DNA of 64,000 nt. Origin: Colwellia demingiae. Its GTDB lineage: Bacteria; Pseudomonadota; Gammaproteobacteria; Enterobacterales; Alteromonadaceae. The stretch's first letter is position 1. Each line of letters starts with the position of its first letter. Below are positions 1 to 11,393 of this stretch, one piece after another. The position numbers and the translations under genes are program-made. Location of the stretch: NCBI RefSeq assembly GCF_007954275.1, contig NZ_VOLT01000005.1, positions 310,001 to 374,000 of the forward strand, read 5' to 3'. The notes beneath the pieces are model-generated. The model saw only the letters and a list, made by a program, of their open reading frames with translations. It had not been told where the DNA came from and ran no database searches.

Positions 1-419
1 CACCAATCAAGTGGCTCAGTTAATGTTAACGAGCTATCAAGCTCATGAGAAATAACATTAATAATTTTCAATGCCCCTTCACTGTCTAACACATGGTAAA
101 TCGCAGTAAAGTCAGCAAAGACTTGCCCCTGGCCATCGATAAAATCCCAATCTATGCACACTAAATATAACTGTTTACTGACTTGCTCGAAAGACGCTTT
201 CTTCGCAATAATATCACTCGTCTTCGCTTCTTTAAGTTGAGTGAAGATAGAACCAAATTCTTGGATACAATCAGATGGGCTTGAAAGTAAAATTATTTTA
301 TCAGGTGTATTTAGTGTGCATGGTAAGTGATAACAACGGCTTACTTCATTAATATCATAATGAATAAATGCATTTTGATAACGTTTAAAGAGTTCTTGTA
401 ACTTGATATCAATTCGCAT
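1..419 (-). CDS. NTF2-like hypothetical protein, C-terminal end outside window
   Basis: The minus-strand frame opens at an ATG at 419 and stays open to the window edge, giving 139 codons. The protein starts MRIDIKLQELFKRYQ and has a strand-rich second half (VCIDWDFIDG, then FADFTAIYHV, then KIINVISHEL). A helical start followed by this kind of curved sheet ending in a conserved H-E-L is the usual look of nuclear transport factor 2-like (SnoaL-type) proteins. No catalytic function can be assigned. The gene lies downstream of fklB in the same direction, separated from it by an intrinsic terminator, so it is probably transcribed on its own. The family call is by fold resemblance only. Confidence 0.6.
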   Translation of the reverse strand, partial: MRIDIKLQELFKRYQNAFIHYDINEVSRCYHLPCTLNTPDKIILLSSPSDCIQEFGSIFTQLKEAKTSDIIAKKASFEQVSKQLYLVCIDWDFIDGQGQVFADFTAIYHVLDSEGALKIINVISHELDSSLTLTEPLDW

Positions 420-486
420 AAAAAATTTACTCACCCTTGCTGGTTAAAATTAACCATAGCTGCGTTACATCAATTAGTTTTAGCTT

Positions 487-513
487 AAAAAAAAGCCCTC
501 AATTGAGGGCTTT
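487..513 (-). terminator. Intrinsic terminator of fklB
   Basis: AAAGCCCTC and GAGGGCTTT form a hairpin around AATT. The run of eight A on the plus strand gives the U tract for leftward transcription, just after the fklB stop codon. Confidence 0.85.
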
Positions 514-529
514 CATTATAATACGATAT

Positions 530-1141
530 TTATTTGATGCTTAATAATTCAACATCAAAAACTAACGTAGCATAAGGAGGTATAGCACCTTGAGAACCGC
601 GCTCGCCGTATGCTAAATCATAAGGGATAGTTAATTTCCACTTACTGCCTTCAGTCATTAACTGTAGTGCTTCAGTCCAACCAGCGATAACGCCGTTTAC
701 TGGGAATTCAGCTGGTTGGCCACGCTCAACAGAACTATCAAAAACATCACCGTTAGCAAAAGTACCGTGGTAATGAACACTTACAGTGCTTTCAGCTGAA
801 GGTTTTTCACCTTCACCTGTAGTAATTACTTCGTACTGTAAACCAGACTCAGTTACAGTAACTTCATCACGCTTAGCGTTATCAGCTAAGAATATTTCGC
901 CTTCAGCTGAAGCTTCTTTAGCGGCAGCTTGTTCTTGTTCTTGTAATTTTTTAGAAATTATAGAAAAAGCATCGTTTAAATCTTCATCTGAAACTTGGCT
1001 AGCCACATCAGCAAGAGCATCAGCAATACCAGCTTGTACAGCAGTGATATCAAACTCTTTAAAAGGGTTATTGCGAAGTTGGTCACCTAATTGACGACCT
1101 ACGCCATAACTAACACGTTGTTCAATAGTATCAAAACTCAT
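530..1141 (-). CDS. fklB: FKBP-type peptidyl-prolyl cis-trans isomerase (FklB/FKBP22)
   Basis: This is a 203-residue FKBP22-type prolyl isomerase that accelerates cis-trans isomerisation of X-Pro bonds during folding. Residues 1 to about 100 are the helical dimerisation arm (MSFDTIEQRVSYGVG...). The FKBP domain follows, with VHYHGTF, GDVFDSS, FPVNGVIAGW and LAYGERG, which carry the usual active-site aromatics and aspartate. An upstream in-frame start at 1171 would add ten residues but has no ribosome binding site. The ATG at 1141 has GGAG 11 bases upstream and matches the E. coli FklB start (MTTPTFDTIEAQASYG) well, so it is preferred. No signal peptide is seen, so the protein is probably cytoplasmic. 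Confidence 0.93.
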   Translation of the reverse strand: MSFDTIEQRVSYGVGRQLGDQLRNNPFKEFDITAVQAGIADALADVASQVSDEDLNDAFSIISKKLQEQEQAAAKEASAEGEIFLADNAKRDEVTVTESGLQYEVITTGEGEKPSAESTVSVHYHGTFANGDVFDSSVERGQPAEFPVNGVIAGWTEALQLMTEGSKWKLTIPYDLAYGERGSQGAIPPYATLVFDVELLSIK

Positions 1142-1357
1142 TGGTATATAAACTCCAGACTGTACTGTCATTTTATTGATTAGTTTTTTGTAAACTTTAC
1201 TTTTAAAGTTAACTAAATTAATCGAAGGTTTAAAATTATCGCGATTCTAGCATAAAAGCTTTAATGCGAACAACTTGAAATTACCACCTGACCCGAGTAA
1301 TTATCAGTAAACGTCACCAGACAATAAAAGCCTAAATAATGCTAGGTACATATAAAT

Positions 1358-1392
1358 AAAAAAGCTAATTACTTTAAGGCAACTAGCTTTTT
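1358..1392 (-). terminator. Intrinsic terminator of putP
   Basis: AAAAAGCTA pairs with TAGCTTTTT across a 16-base loop. The A-rich left side becomes the U tract for the leftward putP transcript. Confidence 0.65.
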
Positions 1393-1422
1393 AGACAAAC
1401 GATTTAATAGACTTGGTATATG

Positions 1423-2910
1423 TTATTTATGATGTTCTAACATTTCATCAAACTTAGCACTGATACTCTCTTCTACTTCAGGTGATAGTTTGCTTACGAT
1501 ATAAATCGCTAATGAACAAATAATAAAACCAGGAACTATTTCATACATAACAGCACTAAGCGCTTGTCCACCGATGGTGATAGTTGCATAAATCCAGATA
1601 AGTACTGTTACTGCGCCACTAATGATGACAGCTAAAGCGCCATTACGGGTCATACCTTTCCAATATAAACAACCAATAATGACAGGTCCGAAAGCGGCTC
1701 CAAATCCAGCCCAAGCATTACTTACTAAACTTAATATACTACTGTCACGATCGTACGCTAAATAAATAGCGACCAATGCAACAATCAATACTGAAATTCG
1801 GCCGACTAAAACTAATTGTTTTTCACTGGCATCTTTATGTAAAAAGGCTTGATAGAAGTCACCCGTAAGTGAACTTGAAGTCACTAGTAATTGAGATGAT
1901 ATAGTACTCATGATAGCCGCTAAAATTGCCGCCAGTAAAAACCCTGCTATTAATGGGCTAAATAATAGTTGGGATAGTACAATAAAAATAGTTTCTGCAT
2001 CATCAAGCTTCACGCCTGTTTTAGCCACATAAGCAATGCCCGCAAAACCAGTTGCCATCGCGCCAATAATAGAAACAATCATCCAACTCATACCTATACG
2101 GCGAGCGGTTGGCATGTCTTTTACACTTCTAATTGCCATGAAGCGCACGATAATATGAGGCTGGCCAAAATAACCTAAACCCCAAGCCATCGCTGAAATG
2201 ATACCAAGAGCGCTAACACCACTAAAAATATTCAATAGATCAGGGTTTATCATCTCGATACTACTTTGCATTTCGGCCAGACCACCTATTTCACTTATCG
2301 CGACAACAGGTACCAATACTAAGGCAATAAACATAATACAGCCTTGAACAAAGTCAGTTAAACTCACGGCTAAAAAACCACCAAACATAGTATAAGCTAC
2401 CACTACCCCAGCGGTAACATATAAACCAATCTCATAATTTAAGCCAAAAGAGCTTTCAAATAGTTTACCACCAGCCACAATACCACTAGAGGTATACAGG
2501 GTAAAAAACACTACAATAACGACTGATGAAACAATTCTTAATACACGTGATTTATCATTAAATCTATTTTCAAAAAAATCAGGTAGGGTTATCGAGTCAT
2601 TTGCTATTTCGGTATAGGTTCTAAGGCGTGGCGCAACGACTAGATAATTAAGAAATGCTCCAATCACTAATCCAATAGCAATCCAAACACTACTCATGCC
2701 AGTTATATACATAGCTCCTGGTAAACCCATCAGCATCCAACCACTCATGTCAGAAGCGCCGGCAGATAATGCAGCAACACTTGGCGATAAACTACGACCA
2801 CCCAACATATAACCTGCAACATCACTGGTTGATTTTCTGTAAGAATATAAACCAATTAATAGCATGGTTATAAAATAGAGAGTTAAAGAAATTAAGGTAC
2901 CGATAGCCAA
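1423..2910 (-). CDS. putP: Sodium/proline symporter PutP
   Basis: This 495-residue inner-membrane carrier belongs to the sodium:solute symporter family and imports proline with Na+. About 13 hydrophobic segments can be seen. Diagnostic elements are the YMLGGRSLSP motif near residues 34-43 and ASDMSGWMLMGLPGA from residue 52, with D54, S56 and G57 lining up with the Na+/proline site residues D55, S57 and G58 of E. coli PutP. Length equals the family norm (about 500). The gene is monocistronic, with its own terminator, and diverges from the EAL-HDOD gene. No putA lies in the window, so use of proline as nutrient versus osmolyte cannot be decided. Confidence 0.93.
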   Translation of the reverse strand: MAIGTLISLTLYFITMLLIGLYSYRKSTSDVAGYMLGGRSLSPSVAALSAGASDMSGWMLMGLPGAMYITGMSSVWIAIGLVIGAFLNYLVVAPRLRTYTEIANDSITLPDFFENRFNDKSRVLRIVSSVVIVVFFTLYTSSGIVAGGKLFESSFGLNYEIGLYVTAGVVVAYTMFGGFLAVSLTDFVQGCIMFIALVLVPVVAISEIGGLAEMQSSIEMINPDLLNIFSGVSALGIISAMAWGLGYFGQPHIIVRFMAIRSVKDMPTARRIGMSWMIVSIIGAMATGFAGIAYVAKTGVKLDDAETIFIVLSQLLFSPLIAGFLLAAILAAIMSTISSQLLVTSSSLTGDFYQAFLHKDASEKQLVLVGRISVLIVALVAIYLAYDRDSSILSLVSNAWAGFGAAFGPVIIGCLYWKGMTRNGALAVIISGAVTVLIWIYATITIGGQALSAVMYEIVPGFIICSLAIYIVSKLSPEVEESISAKFDEMLEHHK

Positions 2911-3157
2911 AGTAATTACCTGCTTATTATGTGGTAGAAATGTGTAAGGTCGCTAAACTAGCAAAATTGGTTAAAAAAAGAAACCTTAGATGAATAAGTT
3001 ACGCCCGTATTGATAACGAGAATGATAACAATATGCAACAACGGTGTATATATTGAATAAACTGCATACTTATTCAAAAAACTAATGCAATAAAAGCCGC
3101 TATACCATATATTCAATAGTAATTAATATTTCTAAGCTAAGCTAGATAACTACCTCT

Positions 3158-4378
3158 ATGAATTTTTACGCCGCAAGACAACCTATTTTAGATAAAAGTA
3201 AAAAACTTTTTGCATACGAGTTACTTTTCCGAGATAGCATAGATAATGTATTTCCTGATATTGATGGTGATGAAGCTACCAGCAAAATGATTGAAGCTAG
3301 CCAATTTAATATGGGCATCAGCGAGTTTACCGGTAACAAACCTGCCTTCATCAACTTTACCTTGGAGACATTGAAACAAGGCTATCCTGAAATGCTTACG
3401 CCTGATGAAGTGGTCGTTGAAATTCTTGAAACAATAAAACCAGGTAAACAACTATTAGCCCTCTGTAAAGACTTACATAAAAAAGGCTATACCCTCGCTT
3501 TAGATGATTACGAACACCAAAGTGTTTGGGCGCACTTCTACCCTTATATTAAAATCATTAAAATTGATATTCAAAAAAGCAGTATTGATGAAATTAAAGA
3601 AGTGCTTATTGCAACTAAAGATCATCCTCATATCAAAATGTTAGCTGAAAAAGTTGAAACATATGAAGAATATGATCAAATGCTGCAATTTGGTTTTGAT
3701 TACTTTCAGGGATACTTTTTTGCAAAACCTGAAATGATTAAAACAAAAAATTTATCTCCTTCTCAGATAGCGATGGCCGAGTTGCTTTATGAAACCTCTA
3801 AAACTGAGCTTGATTTAAATAATATCACCCATGTTTTTGAACGCGATGTATCGCTGTCTTATAAATTACTACGTTATGCTAATTCTGCTATATTCAAACG
3901 CCGCAATGAAATATCTACAATTAAGCAAGCACTCGTTATTTTAGGCTCAGGTGAGTTAAAACGATTTATTGGATTGATGTTTGCTATTACGGCCAACCCT
4001 AATAAACCCTCCGAATTAATTAACTTAGCCATGACGAGAGCTAAGTTTTGTGAGTTGGTCGCACACGATATCCATTCACAACTTGATGCTTCTATTGCCT
4101 TCTTAACTGGATTGTTATCAATGATAGATGCCATTTTGGATGAAGATATGGCTACGGTATTAGAAAAGCTTCCTCTTTCAGAAGAGATCAAAAAACCATT
4201 ACTAACAAAAAAAGGTATTATGGCTGCATTGATTAAATTAGTTGAATTTATCGAACAAGCTCAATGGGATAAAACGAGCTTGGTGATGGAGAAATTAAAG
4301 CTTGATAGAGATAAAGTAGTAGAACATTACAATCAAGCAGTTACATGGGCTGATGAGCAAACACAAGCTGTGGACTAA
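3158..4378 (+). CDS. EAL-HDOD signalling protein
   Basis: This 406-residue cytoplasmic protein has an N-terminal EAL domain (about 1-200) and a C-terminal HDOD domain (about 205-395), the YuxH/CdgJ architecture linked to cyclic-di-GMP control of motility and surface behaviour in Vibrio and Shewanella. The EAL signature reads ELL (E21). Residues expected for metal and ligand binding are still present: N66, E88, D116-D117, K135, E164 and Q184. The loop normally DDFGxG is DDYEHQ, which departs from active enzymes. Whether it hydrolyses c-di-GMP is therefore uncertain. The ATG at 3158 has only a weak ribosome binding site, but the protein start MNFYAARQPI is typical of the family. Confidence 0.88.
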   Translation: MNFYAARQPILDKSKKLFAYELLFRDSIDNVFPDIDGDEATSKMIEASQFNMGISEFTGNKPAFINFTLETLKQGYPEMLTPDEVVVEILETIKPGKQLLALCKDLHKKGYTLALDDYEHQSVWAHFYPYIKIIKIDIQKSSIDEIKEVLIATKDHPHIKMLAEKVETYEEYDQMLQFGFDYFQGYFFAKPEMIKTKNLSPSQIAMAELLYETSKTELDLNNITHVFERDVSLSYKLLRYANSAIFKRRNEISTIKQALVILGSGELKRFIGLMFAITANPNKPSELINLAMTRAKFCELVAHDIHSQLDASIAFLTGLLSMIDAILDEDMATVLEKLPLSEEIKKPLLTKKGIMAALIKLVEFIEQAQWDKTSLVMEKLKLDRDKVVEHYNQAVTWADEQTQAVD

Positions 4379-4444
4379 CTTTACGTTGAAAAGAAAATAA
4401 GTTTCAGCTTAGATTTTACATTCTTTTATTATTAATTTTACAAT

Positions 4445-4478
4445 AAAGGTCAGTTACTTAAGTAGTTGACCTTTTTTT
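4445..4478 (+). terminator. Intrinsic terminator of the EAL-HDOD gene
   Basis: AAAGGTCA pairs with TGACCTTT over a partly self-complementary loop and is followed by a run of T. Confidence 0.8.
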
Positions 4479-4586
4479 ATAGCCCTCTTTATACCATTAA
4501 TGCATTTAGCCATCTAAACATCTACATTGACAGTTAGGATTTTACTTTTATAATGCAGCAACGATATTGTTTTATGTAGCTGTGAT

Positions 4587-5918
4587 ATGACTGAAAAAAA
4601 TGCCCCCCAAGAAAACTTATTTGCCCTACTTCCTTTTGCCGTTTTTTTAGGGCTATTTCTCGGTACCGGTATAATTTTAACACTACAAGGCGTTGATTTT
4701 GCTTTTTATCAACTACCTGCAAGTATTGCTATTATTCCAGCTATCATCGTCTCGATTGGCTTAGGAAAGTACCTATCTAAAAGTACAATTGAAAAACAAG
4801 TAGAGCAATTTATCAGTGGTGCAGGTAATAGCAACATAACAACCATGTGTATTATTTATCTTCTTGCTGGTGCTTTTTCCGTGGTAGCAAAAGCGACCGG
4901 CAGTGTTGATGCGAGTGTACAGCTTGGCTTAGCTGTATTCCCTGATTACCTACTACTCCCTGGTTTATTTTTAGTGGCGGCGTTCTTATCTACCGCAATG
5001 GGAACATCTATGGGCACAATTGCTGCCATAGCACCTGTTGCACTAGGATTTATTGAATCAGCAAACTTAGATGCTGCGCTCGTCGCTGGTTGCTTGATTT
5101 CGGGTGCTATTTTTGGTGATAACTTATCAATTATTTCTGATACCACAATAGCTTCTACGCGCAGTCAGGGCGCGCAGATGAAAGATAAGTTTCGTGTTAA
5201 CTTTAAGTTTGCCGTTCCAGCGGCCCTTATTTGCTTGGTGATATTTACAATCTTAGGCGGTGAAGTGAGTCATGAATTGAGCAACGAATCTTCTCTTATT
5301 GGCTTAATTCCTTACGTGACTATTCTTGTACTGGCCTTGCTTGGTGTGAATGTTTTTGTCGTATTAACACTGGGTATCGTTCTAGCCGCGGCCATTGGTA
5401 TGATTAGTAATGGTTACCAGTTATCCGCTTGGTTAAAAGATATAACTGCCGGATTCTCTAGTATGCAAGACATCTTTCTATTATCCCTATTTATTGGTGG
5501 TTTGAGTGAACTAGTTCGTCAGCAAGGTGGTTTATCCGCTTTAACGCGTGTTATAGAAACACTTGCTAGAAAACTAACACCCAATAATAAGAGGCGCGCT
5601 GCGGGTTTAGGTATTGCCGGACTTGCCTTTATCTGTAACTTCTTTACTGCAAACAACACAGTCTCAATTATAGTTACGGGTGATACTGCTAAGAATCTTG
5701 CTACTGATGGCGAGTTATCCCCTGCTGAATCAGCCAGTTTACTCGATGTATTTGCCTGCATTAACCAAGGTATGTTGCCTTACGGCGCTCAAGTACTATT
5801 GCTTGGCGCTACTTTACATATTTCGCCCCTGTCAGTGGCAAGCCATTCTTTTTATCCTATGATATTATTTTTTGCAGCGGGTTTCTCATTTTGGCGATTA
5901 ACAAGTAATACTAAATAA
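4587..5918 (+). CDS. NhaC-family Na+/H+ antiporter
   Basis: This 443-residue polytopic membrane protein has roughly 11-12 hydrophobic segments. It carries the NhaC-family pattern MGTSMGTIAAIAPVALGF in the first half, followed by GAIFGDNLSIISDTTIAST, the signature of COG1757 carriers. Members exchange Na+ for H+, and some exchange amino or organic acids, so the exact substrate is open. It stands alone between its own promoter region and a shared terminator with ligA. Together with NhaD at 34.5 kb and PutP it fits a marine sodium cycle. Confidence 0.85.
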   Translation: MTEKNAPQENLFALLPFAVFLGLFLGTGIILTLQGVDFAFYQLPASIAIIPAIIVSIGLGKYLSKSTIEKQVEQFISGAGNSNITTMCIIYLLAGAFSVVAKATGSVDASVQLGLAVFPDYLLLPGLFLVAAFLSTAMGTSMGTIAAIAPVALGFIESANLDAALVAGCLISGAIFGDNLSIISDTTIASTRSQGAQMKDKFRVNFKFAVPAALICLVIFTILGGEVSHELSNESSLIGLIPYVTILVLALLGVNVFVVLTLGIVLAAAIGMISNGYQLSAWLKDITAGFSSMQDIFLLSLFIGGLSELVRQQGGLSALTRVIETLARKLTPNNKRRAAGLGIAGLAFICNFFTANNTVSIIVTGDTAKNLATDGELSPAESASLLDVFACINQGMLPYGAQVLLLGATLHISPLSVASHSFYPMILFFAAGFSFWRLTSNTK

Positions 5919-5948
5919 TTCTTTTGATATTTACTTTTTAAAGCACAC

Positions 5949-5976
5949 AAAAAAGGACGCTATCAAGCGTCCTTTT
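5949..5976. terminator. Bidirectional terminator between the NhaC-type gene and ligA
   Basis: AAAAGGACGC and GCGTCCTTTT form a perfect 10-base stem with A and T tracts on either side, placed between two convergent genes. Confidence 0.88.
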
Positions 5977-6013
5977 CTAATTCTCTTATTTACGATGAAA
6001 GATTAAGCATTAA

Positions 6014-8092
<2,079 letters not shown>

Positions 8093-8184
8093 TCACTAAA
8101 GTTTAATAATTTATATTAGGTCACCTCTGTTAGTTTTTAATAAGAAGGTGACACATATAGATGATTGGTAACAGGGTATAAAAT

Positions 8185-8208
8185 AGAAAAACGGGCTTAA
8201 AGCCCGTT
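8185..8208 (-). terminator. Intrinsic terminator of zipA
   Basis: ACGGGCTT/AAGCCCGT hairpin with a run of A on the left side (U tract for the leftward transcript), lying between zipA and ligA. Confidence 0.75.
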
Positions 8209-8241
8209 GTAACATTTAAGTATTGCAACAATTGTTACGGT

Positions 8242-9378
8242 TTATTCCACAAGCGCAATACGACTTTTGCGATCAAATTCTCGTATTTTACTTAGATAAT
8301 GTTGCTCAGTTTGTTTAGTCATTACATGGCGTTTATCATCAAGAACTTGTGCATTAAACTCTTGAGCTAATTGCTTCGCTGCATTAAGCATTTGTTCGAA
8401 CACATAAAAAGGATCACCTGCATTAGGTAAGGTCATAAATAAGCTGACACCGCGTGTTGCAAAATTTTCCATGCTATCTAAATCAAATGAGCCTGGGTTC
8501 ATGATGTTAGCTAAACTAAAAGTTACTTTACCTTTACCTGCATTATCTTCATGACGATGAAAAATATTCATTTCACCATACTTTAAGCCAAGTGTAAGCA
8601 AGCTAGGTAAGAGCGCTGCACCAAGCATTTGCTGACTAGCCGGCATTACTACTGATAAAATAATGACCTGTGGGTCTAATTGAGTTTTAATCTTTTCAGG
8701 TGCAGCAGTTTTTTCACTCACCTGGTTATCAAAATCAATTTCAATTTGATCTCGTTTGAGTGTAGCTGTTGATGGTGTTTTGTTAACTTTATTAATCGGC
8801 GTGCGAGCAGGTTTAGCTTGCGTAACAGGCTGTTCATACAAAGGTTCAATGTGAACTGCTTTTGGTTTTGAAGGTTTCTTGTTAACTTTTTCTGGGGCAG
8901 GAGTTAATTCGTCACCTAATTCATCTTTAGTAAATTGGCCACTATTGTCTTCTTTGAACCAGTCATCTTCAAGGCTGCTATCTAATTCTTGCACCAAACT
9001 ATTATCAAGTTCTTCCTGTTTAGCTTTCGAGGTCTGCCCCGCAAGATCGCCTAAGACATCATTTTTGATTATTATTTGGCTTTTAGATAGATCATCTGGC
9101 AGTTGAATACCTTCAGTTAAAAAGTGCTCAGTAACGGCCTCACTTTCAAGGTTTATATTGTCACTTTCTGCACTTGGTTTAACTTTTACTTGCCCAACAC
9201 CATCTTGATCAAAACCTTTTCGGTCAAAATCTCGTGTAATAGGGTCGGCTTTGTCTTTCGATGTTTTTAGTTTATAGGGATTTTTTTGTTTTCTTAATGT
9301 CCATAAGCCATGAATGAATATTGCGGTAATGACAATGGCACTGAGTATAATTAAGACGTTTCTGAAGTTATCTTCCAT
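8242..9378 (-). CDS. zipA: Cell division protein ZipA
   Basis: This 378-residue divisome protein anchors FtsZ filaments to the inner membrane. It has an N-terminal membrane anchor (about residues 7-27, VLIILSAIVITAIFIHGLW), a basic patch LRKQKNPYKL, a long acidic and proline-containing linker (about 40-225), and a C-terminal FtsZ-binding domain beginning near QVIILSVVMP with the G-x-M-N-I-F-H-R stretch. The neighbourhood cysZ-zipA-ligA is the conserved gammaproteobacterial arrangement and supports the call. Confidence 0.95.
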   Translation of the reverse strand: MEDNFRNVLIILSAIVITAIFIHGLWTLRKQKNPYKLKTSKDKADPITRDFDRKGFDQDGVGQVKVKPSAESDNINLESEAVTEHFLTEGIQLPDDLSKSQIIIKNDVLGDLAGQTSKAKQEELDNSLVQELDSSLEDDWFKEDNSGQFTKDELGDELTPAPEKVNKKPSKPKAVHIEPLYEQPVTQAKPARTPINKVNKTPSTATLKRDQIEIDFDNQVSEKTAAPEKIKTQLDPQVIILSVVMPASQQMLGAALLPSLLTLGLKYGEMNIFHRHEDNAGKGKVTFSLANIMNPGSFDLDSMENFATRGVSLFMTLPNAGDPFYVFEQMLNAAKQLAQEFNAQVLDDKRHVMTKQTEQHYLSKIREFDRKSRIALVE

Positions 9379-9509
9379 TTTCGAGCCTATTTACTTTCTT
9401 GATTACTGTTTTTCATACGATTCTTATCGCGATATGTTAACAGAAAACTTTATCAGAAATTAGAGATATTTGTAACAAGTTAATGTTGTAAACGTATGAA
9501 ATAAGCATT

Positions 9510-9822
9510 TATACCTGTTACTAATCAAGATATAGGTTTAAGAGTGCTTGAGCAATTTCAATTCAAGTCGCTCTGATGAGATAATGATTGTTCGGGAGAA
9601 TATGCTCCTGCATTCTCTAATAAGCTACACCCATGTCGCGCCATTATGAATCACAGCAATGATAAAGTGGTGTTGCTCAAGCGCTTCTTTGATGGGTTTA
9701 AAATGACTTTATTCAGCGTTAAAAAATCAAAGCATAGAAATGATTATTTTTAAATTATTCTCCTTACCTAAAGCCACTTTAATTCCTACTGAAACCCTGC
9801 ACTTTGAAGGGTAATGGGTATA
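9510..9822 (-). repeat. Palindromic-ended repeat, family A copy 1 (A1)
   Basis: This intergenic element has inverted ends: it opens TATACCTGTTACTAATCAAG and closes with a TTGAAGGGTAATGGGTATA-type end. Its reverse complement matches the copy at 23572-23836 almost throughout, including the internal GCTCAAGCGCTTCTT block. It carries about 45 extra bases in the middle. No coding potential is seen. It fills most of the gap between zipA and cysZ. Confidence 0.8.
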
Positions 9823-9866
9823 TACTCACGCGATGAATATCAGTCACTTAGGAATACTCTACGCTC

Positions 9867-10622
9867 ATGCAAGATTCAGCTAAAAAAACTAAATTTCCAT
9901 CCATTGATCACAGTGGCGCCAGCTACTTTTTTAAAGGGTTTAGTCTAATAAGACAAAAAGGTATACGCCGTTTTGTATTTATTCCTTTAGCAATCAATGC
10001 CCTATTATTCAGTTTTGCTTTTTATTTTGTCTACTCTGAATTGAATACCTACATGGAAAGCGTCATGGCTTGGTTACCAAGCTGGCTTGATTGGTTGAGT
10101 GTTATATTATGGCCTTTAGCTGTGATCACCATTTTAGTTATTTTTTCATTTCTTTTTAGCACGGTGGCTAATTGGCTAGCTGCTCCCTTTAATGGCTTAT
10201 TGTCCGAAAAAATGGAAGCGCTTTTGTCAGGCAATGAAGCACCCAAAGGCAGCATGCTTGATATTGTAAAAGATATACCAAGAACGCTGAGTAGAGAATG
10301 GCAAAAACTCGCTTATTACTTACCCCGTGCCATTGGTTTTTTTATTCTCATGTGGCTATTGCCGGTTGTAGGGCAAATAATTTGGTTTTTATTTATAGCT
10401 TGGATGATGGCAATACAATACAAAGATTACCCGTTTGATAATCACAAAGTTCCTTTTGCAAAAATGAAGCAAGTCTTAAAACAAAATCAAGGCGTTAGTT
10501 ATAGTTTTGGTGTTACTGTCGCAGTATTTTCTATGATTCCCATCATTAATCTTGTTGTTATGCCTGTTGCCATTTGTGGTGCGACAGCGTTATGGGTTGA
10601 TTATTATCAAGACAAAGTTTAA
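9867..10622 (+). CDS. cysZ: Sulfate transporter CysZ
   Basis: This 251-residue inner-membrane protein is of the CysZ family and supplies sulfate for cysteine synthesis. The start SGASYFFKGFSLIRQKGIRR, the following pairs of hydrophobic helices and the NWLAAPFNGLLSEKMEALL segment are characteristic. Length matches the family (about 250). It diverges from zipA, the same order as in E. coli. No CysB site could be recognised because the upstream gap is occupied by a repeat element. The start at 9867 lies close to the element border. Confidence 0.92.
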   Translation: MQDSAKKTKFPSIDHSGASYFFKGFSLIRQKGIRRFVFIPLAINALLFSFAFYFVYSELNTYMESVMAWLPSWLDWLSVILWPLAVITILVIFSFLFSTVANWLAAPFNGLLSEKMEALLSGNEAPKGSMLDIVKDIPRTLSREWQKLAYYLPRAIGFFILMWLLPVVGQIIWFLFIAWMMAIQYKDYPFDNHKVPFAKMKQVLKQNQGVSYSFGVTVAVFSMIPIINLVVMPVAICGATALWVDYYQDKV

Positions 10623-10784
10623 AACTTAATATCAAAGTTGAAGTACAACAATAAAACTTAGTACTGAGATACTATCTAACTAACGATTTTTTATGATATT
10701 TGTAAGGGTCTTATCGCGTTAGTGCTAAAAATCGTATATATTTAAAATTATATAAAAACATAAACTTGAACGGAAGTAACTTAG

Positions 10785-11231
10785 ATGAGAGTAAAACAAG
10801 CTGTTAAGCATTTTACATTACTTAGTATGATAGCAGTTGGCCTGAGTGCTTGCTCTTCGACGCAAGACATTGAAGAACAACCTACTCAAGTTCCTGTTGT
10901 TGTAGAGCCTGTTATTGAAGAGCTTGAAGAAGAAGAGGTAATCAGTACAGTAATCAATAATGGTGTTATTGATATTCCTGTATTAGATGATGCTCAAGTT
11001 TTTGCTGAATTTAGTGACTCATTACCTGCTGTCATTAACTACTTCACCCAATCAAGCGAAGCGAAAGTTATCGATTTTTATCAACAAGCGTTTGGGGAAG
11101 CATATTCACAAGATCGTAAACGCGGTAGATTAACCCTGCAATACCAAGAGGGTGAAGAAGCAATGCGTGTTGTTATTTCACAACAAAATAAGAAACGCCA
11201 AGTTGATGTTATTATCGAAAGCAAAAATTAA
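10785..11231 (+). CDS. Small lipoprotein of unknown function
   Basis: This 148-residue protein starts with a lipoprotein signal peptide. A basic start is followed by a hydrophobic stretch and the lipobox G-L-S-A-C, with C23 as the predicted acylated residue. A strongly acidic linker (EELEEEEV, about residues 45-52) follows, then a compact C-terminal part (about 65-148) with FYQQAFGEAYSQDRKRGRL that I do not recognise. Residue +2 after Cys is Ser, which points to outer-membrane sorting if Lol rules apply. It stands alone after cysZ and shares a terminator with the convergent M1 peptidase gene. Confidence 0.85.
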   Translation: MRVKQAVKHFTLLSMIAVGLSACSSTQDIEEQPTQVPVVVEPVIEELEEEEVISTVINNGVIDIPVLDDAQVFAEFSDSLPAVINYFTQSSEAKVIDFYQQAFGEAYSQDRKRGRLTLQYQEGEEAMRVVISQQNKKRQVDVIIESKN

Positions 11232-11335
11232 TATTAGTGAAAATGACCATAATTACCTAATGACCCAATAACTATCTAGCAGTTAACTGTTTCTATAATT
11301 ATTATTTTTTAGTTTACGGTAGTTAAAAGTTAAAT

Positions 11336-11372
11336 AAAAAGGGCTCAATGTTTTCACATTGAGCCCTTTTTA
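11336..11372. terminator. Bidirectional terminator
   Basis: A long stem AAAAAGGGCTCAATG / CATTGAGCCCTTTTT lies between the convergent lipoprotein and M1 peptidase genes. Confidence 0.92.
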
Positions 11373-11393
11373 TTGTTTCGTGATATTAGTGAA

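Noticed and set aside
3012-3030. Possible Fur box in the putP/EAL-HDOD gap (GATAACGAGAATGATAACA)
   Set aside because: Only about 13 of 19 positions fit the consensus in an AT-rich gap, and neither neighbour is an iron gene.
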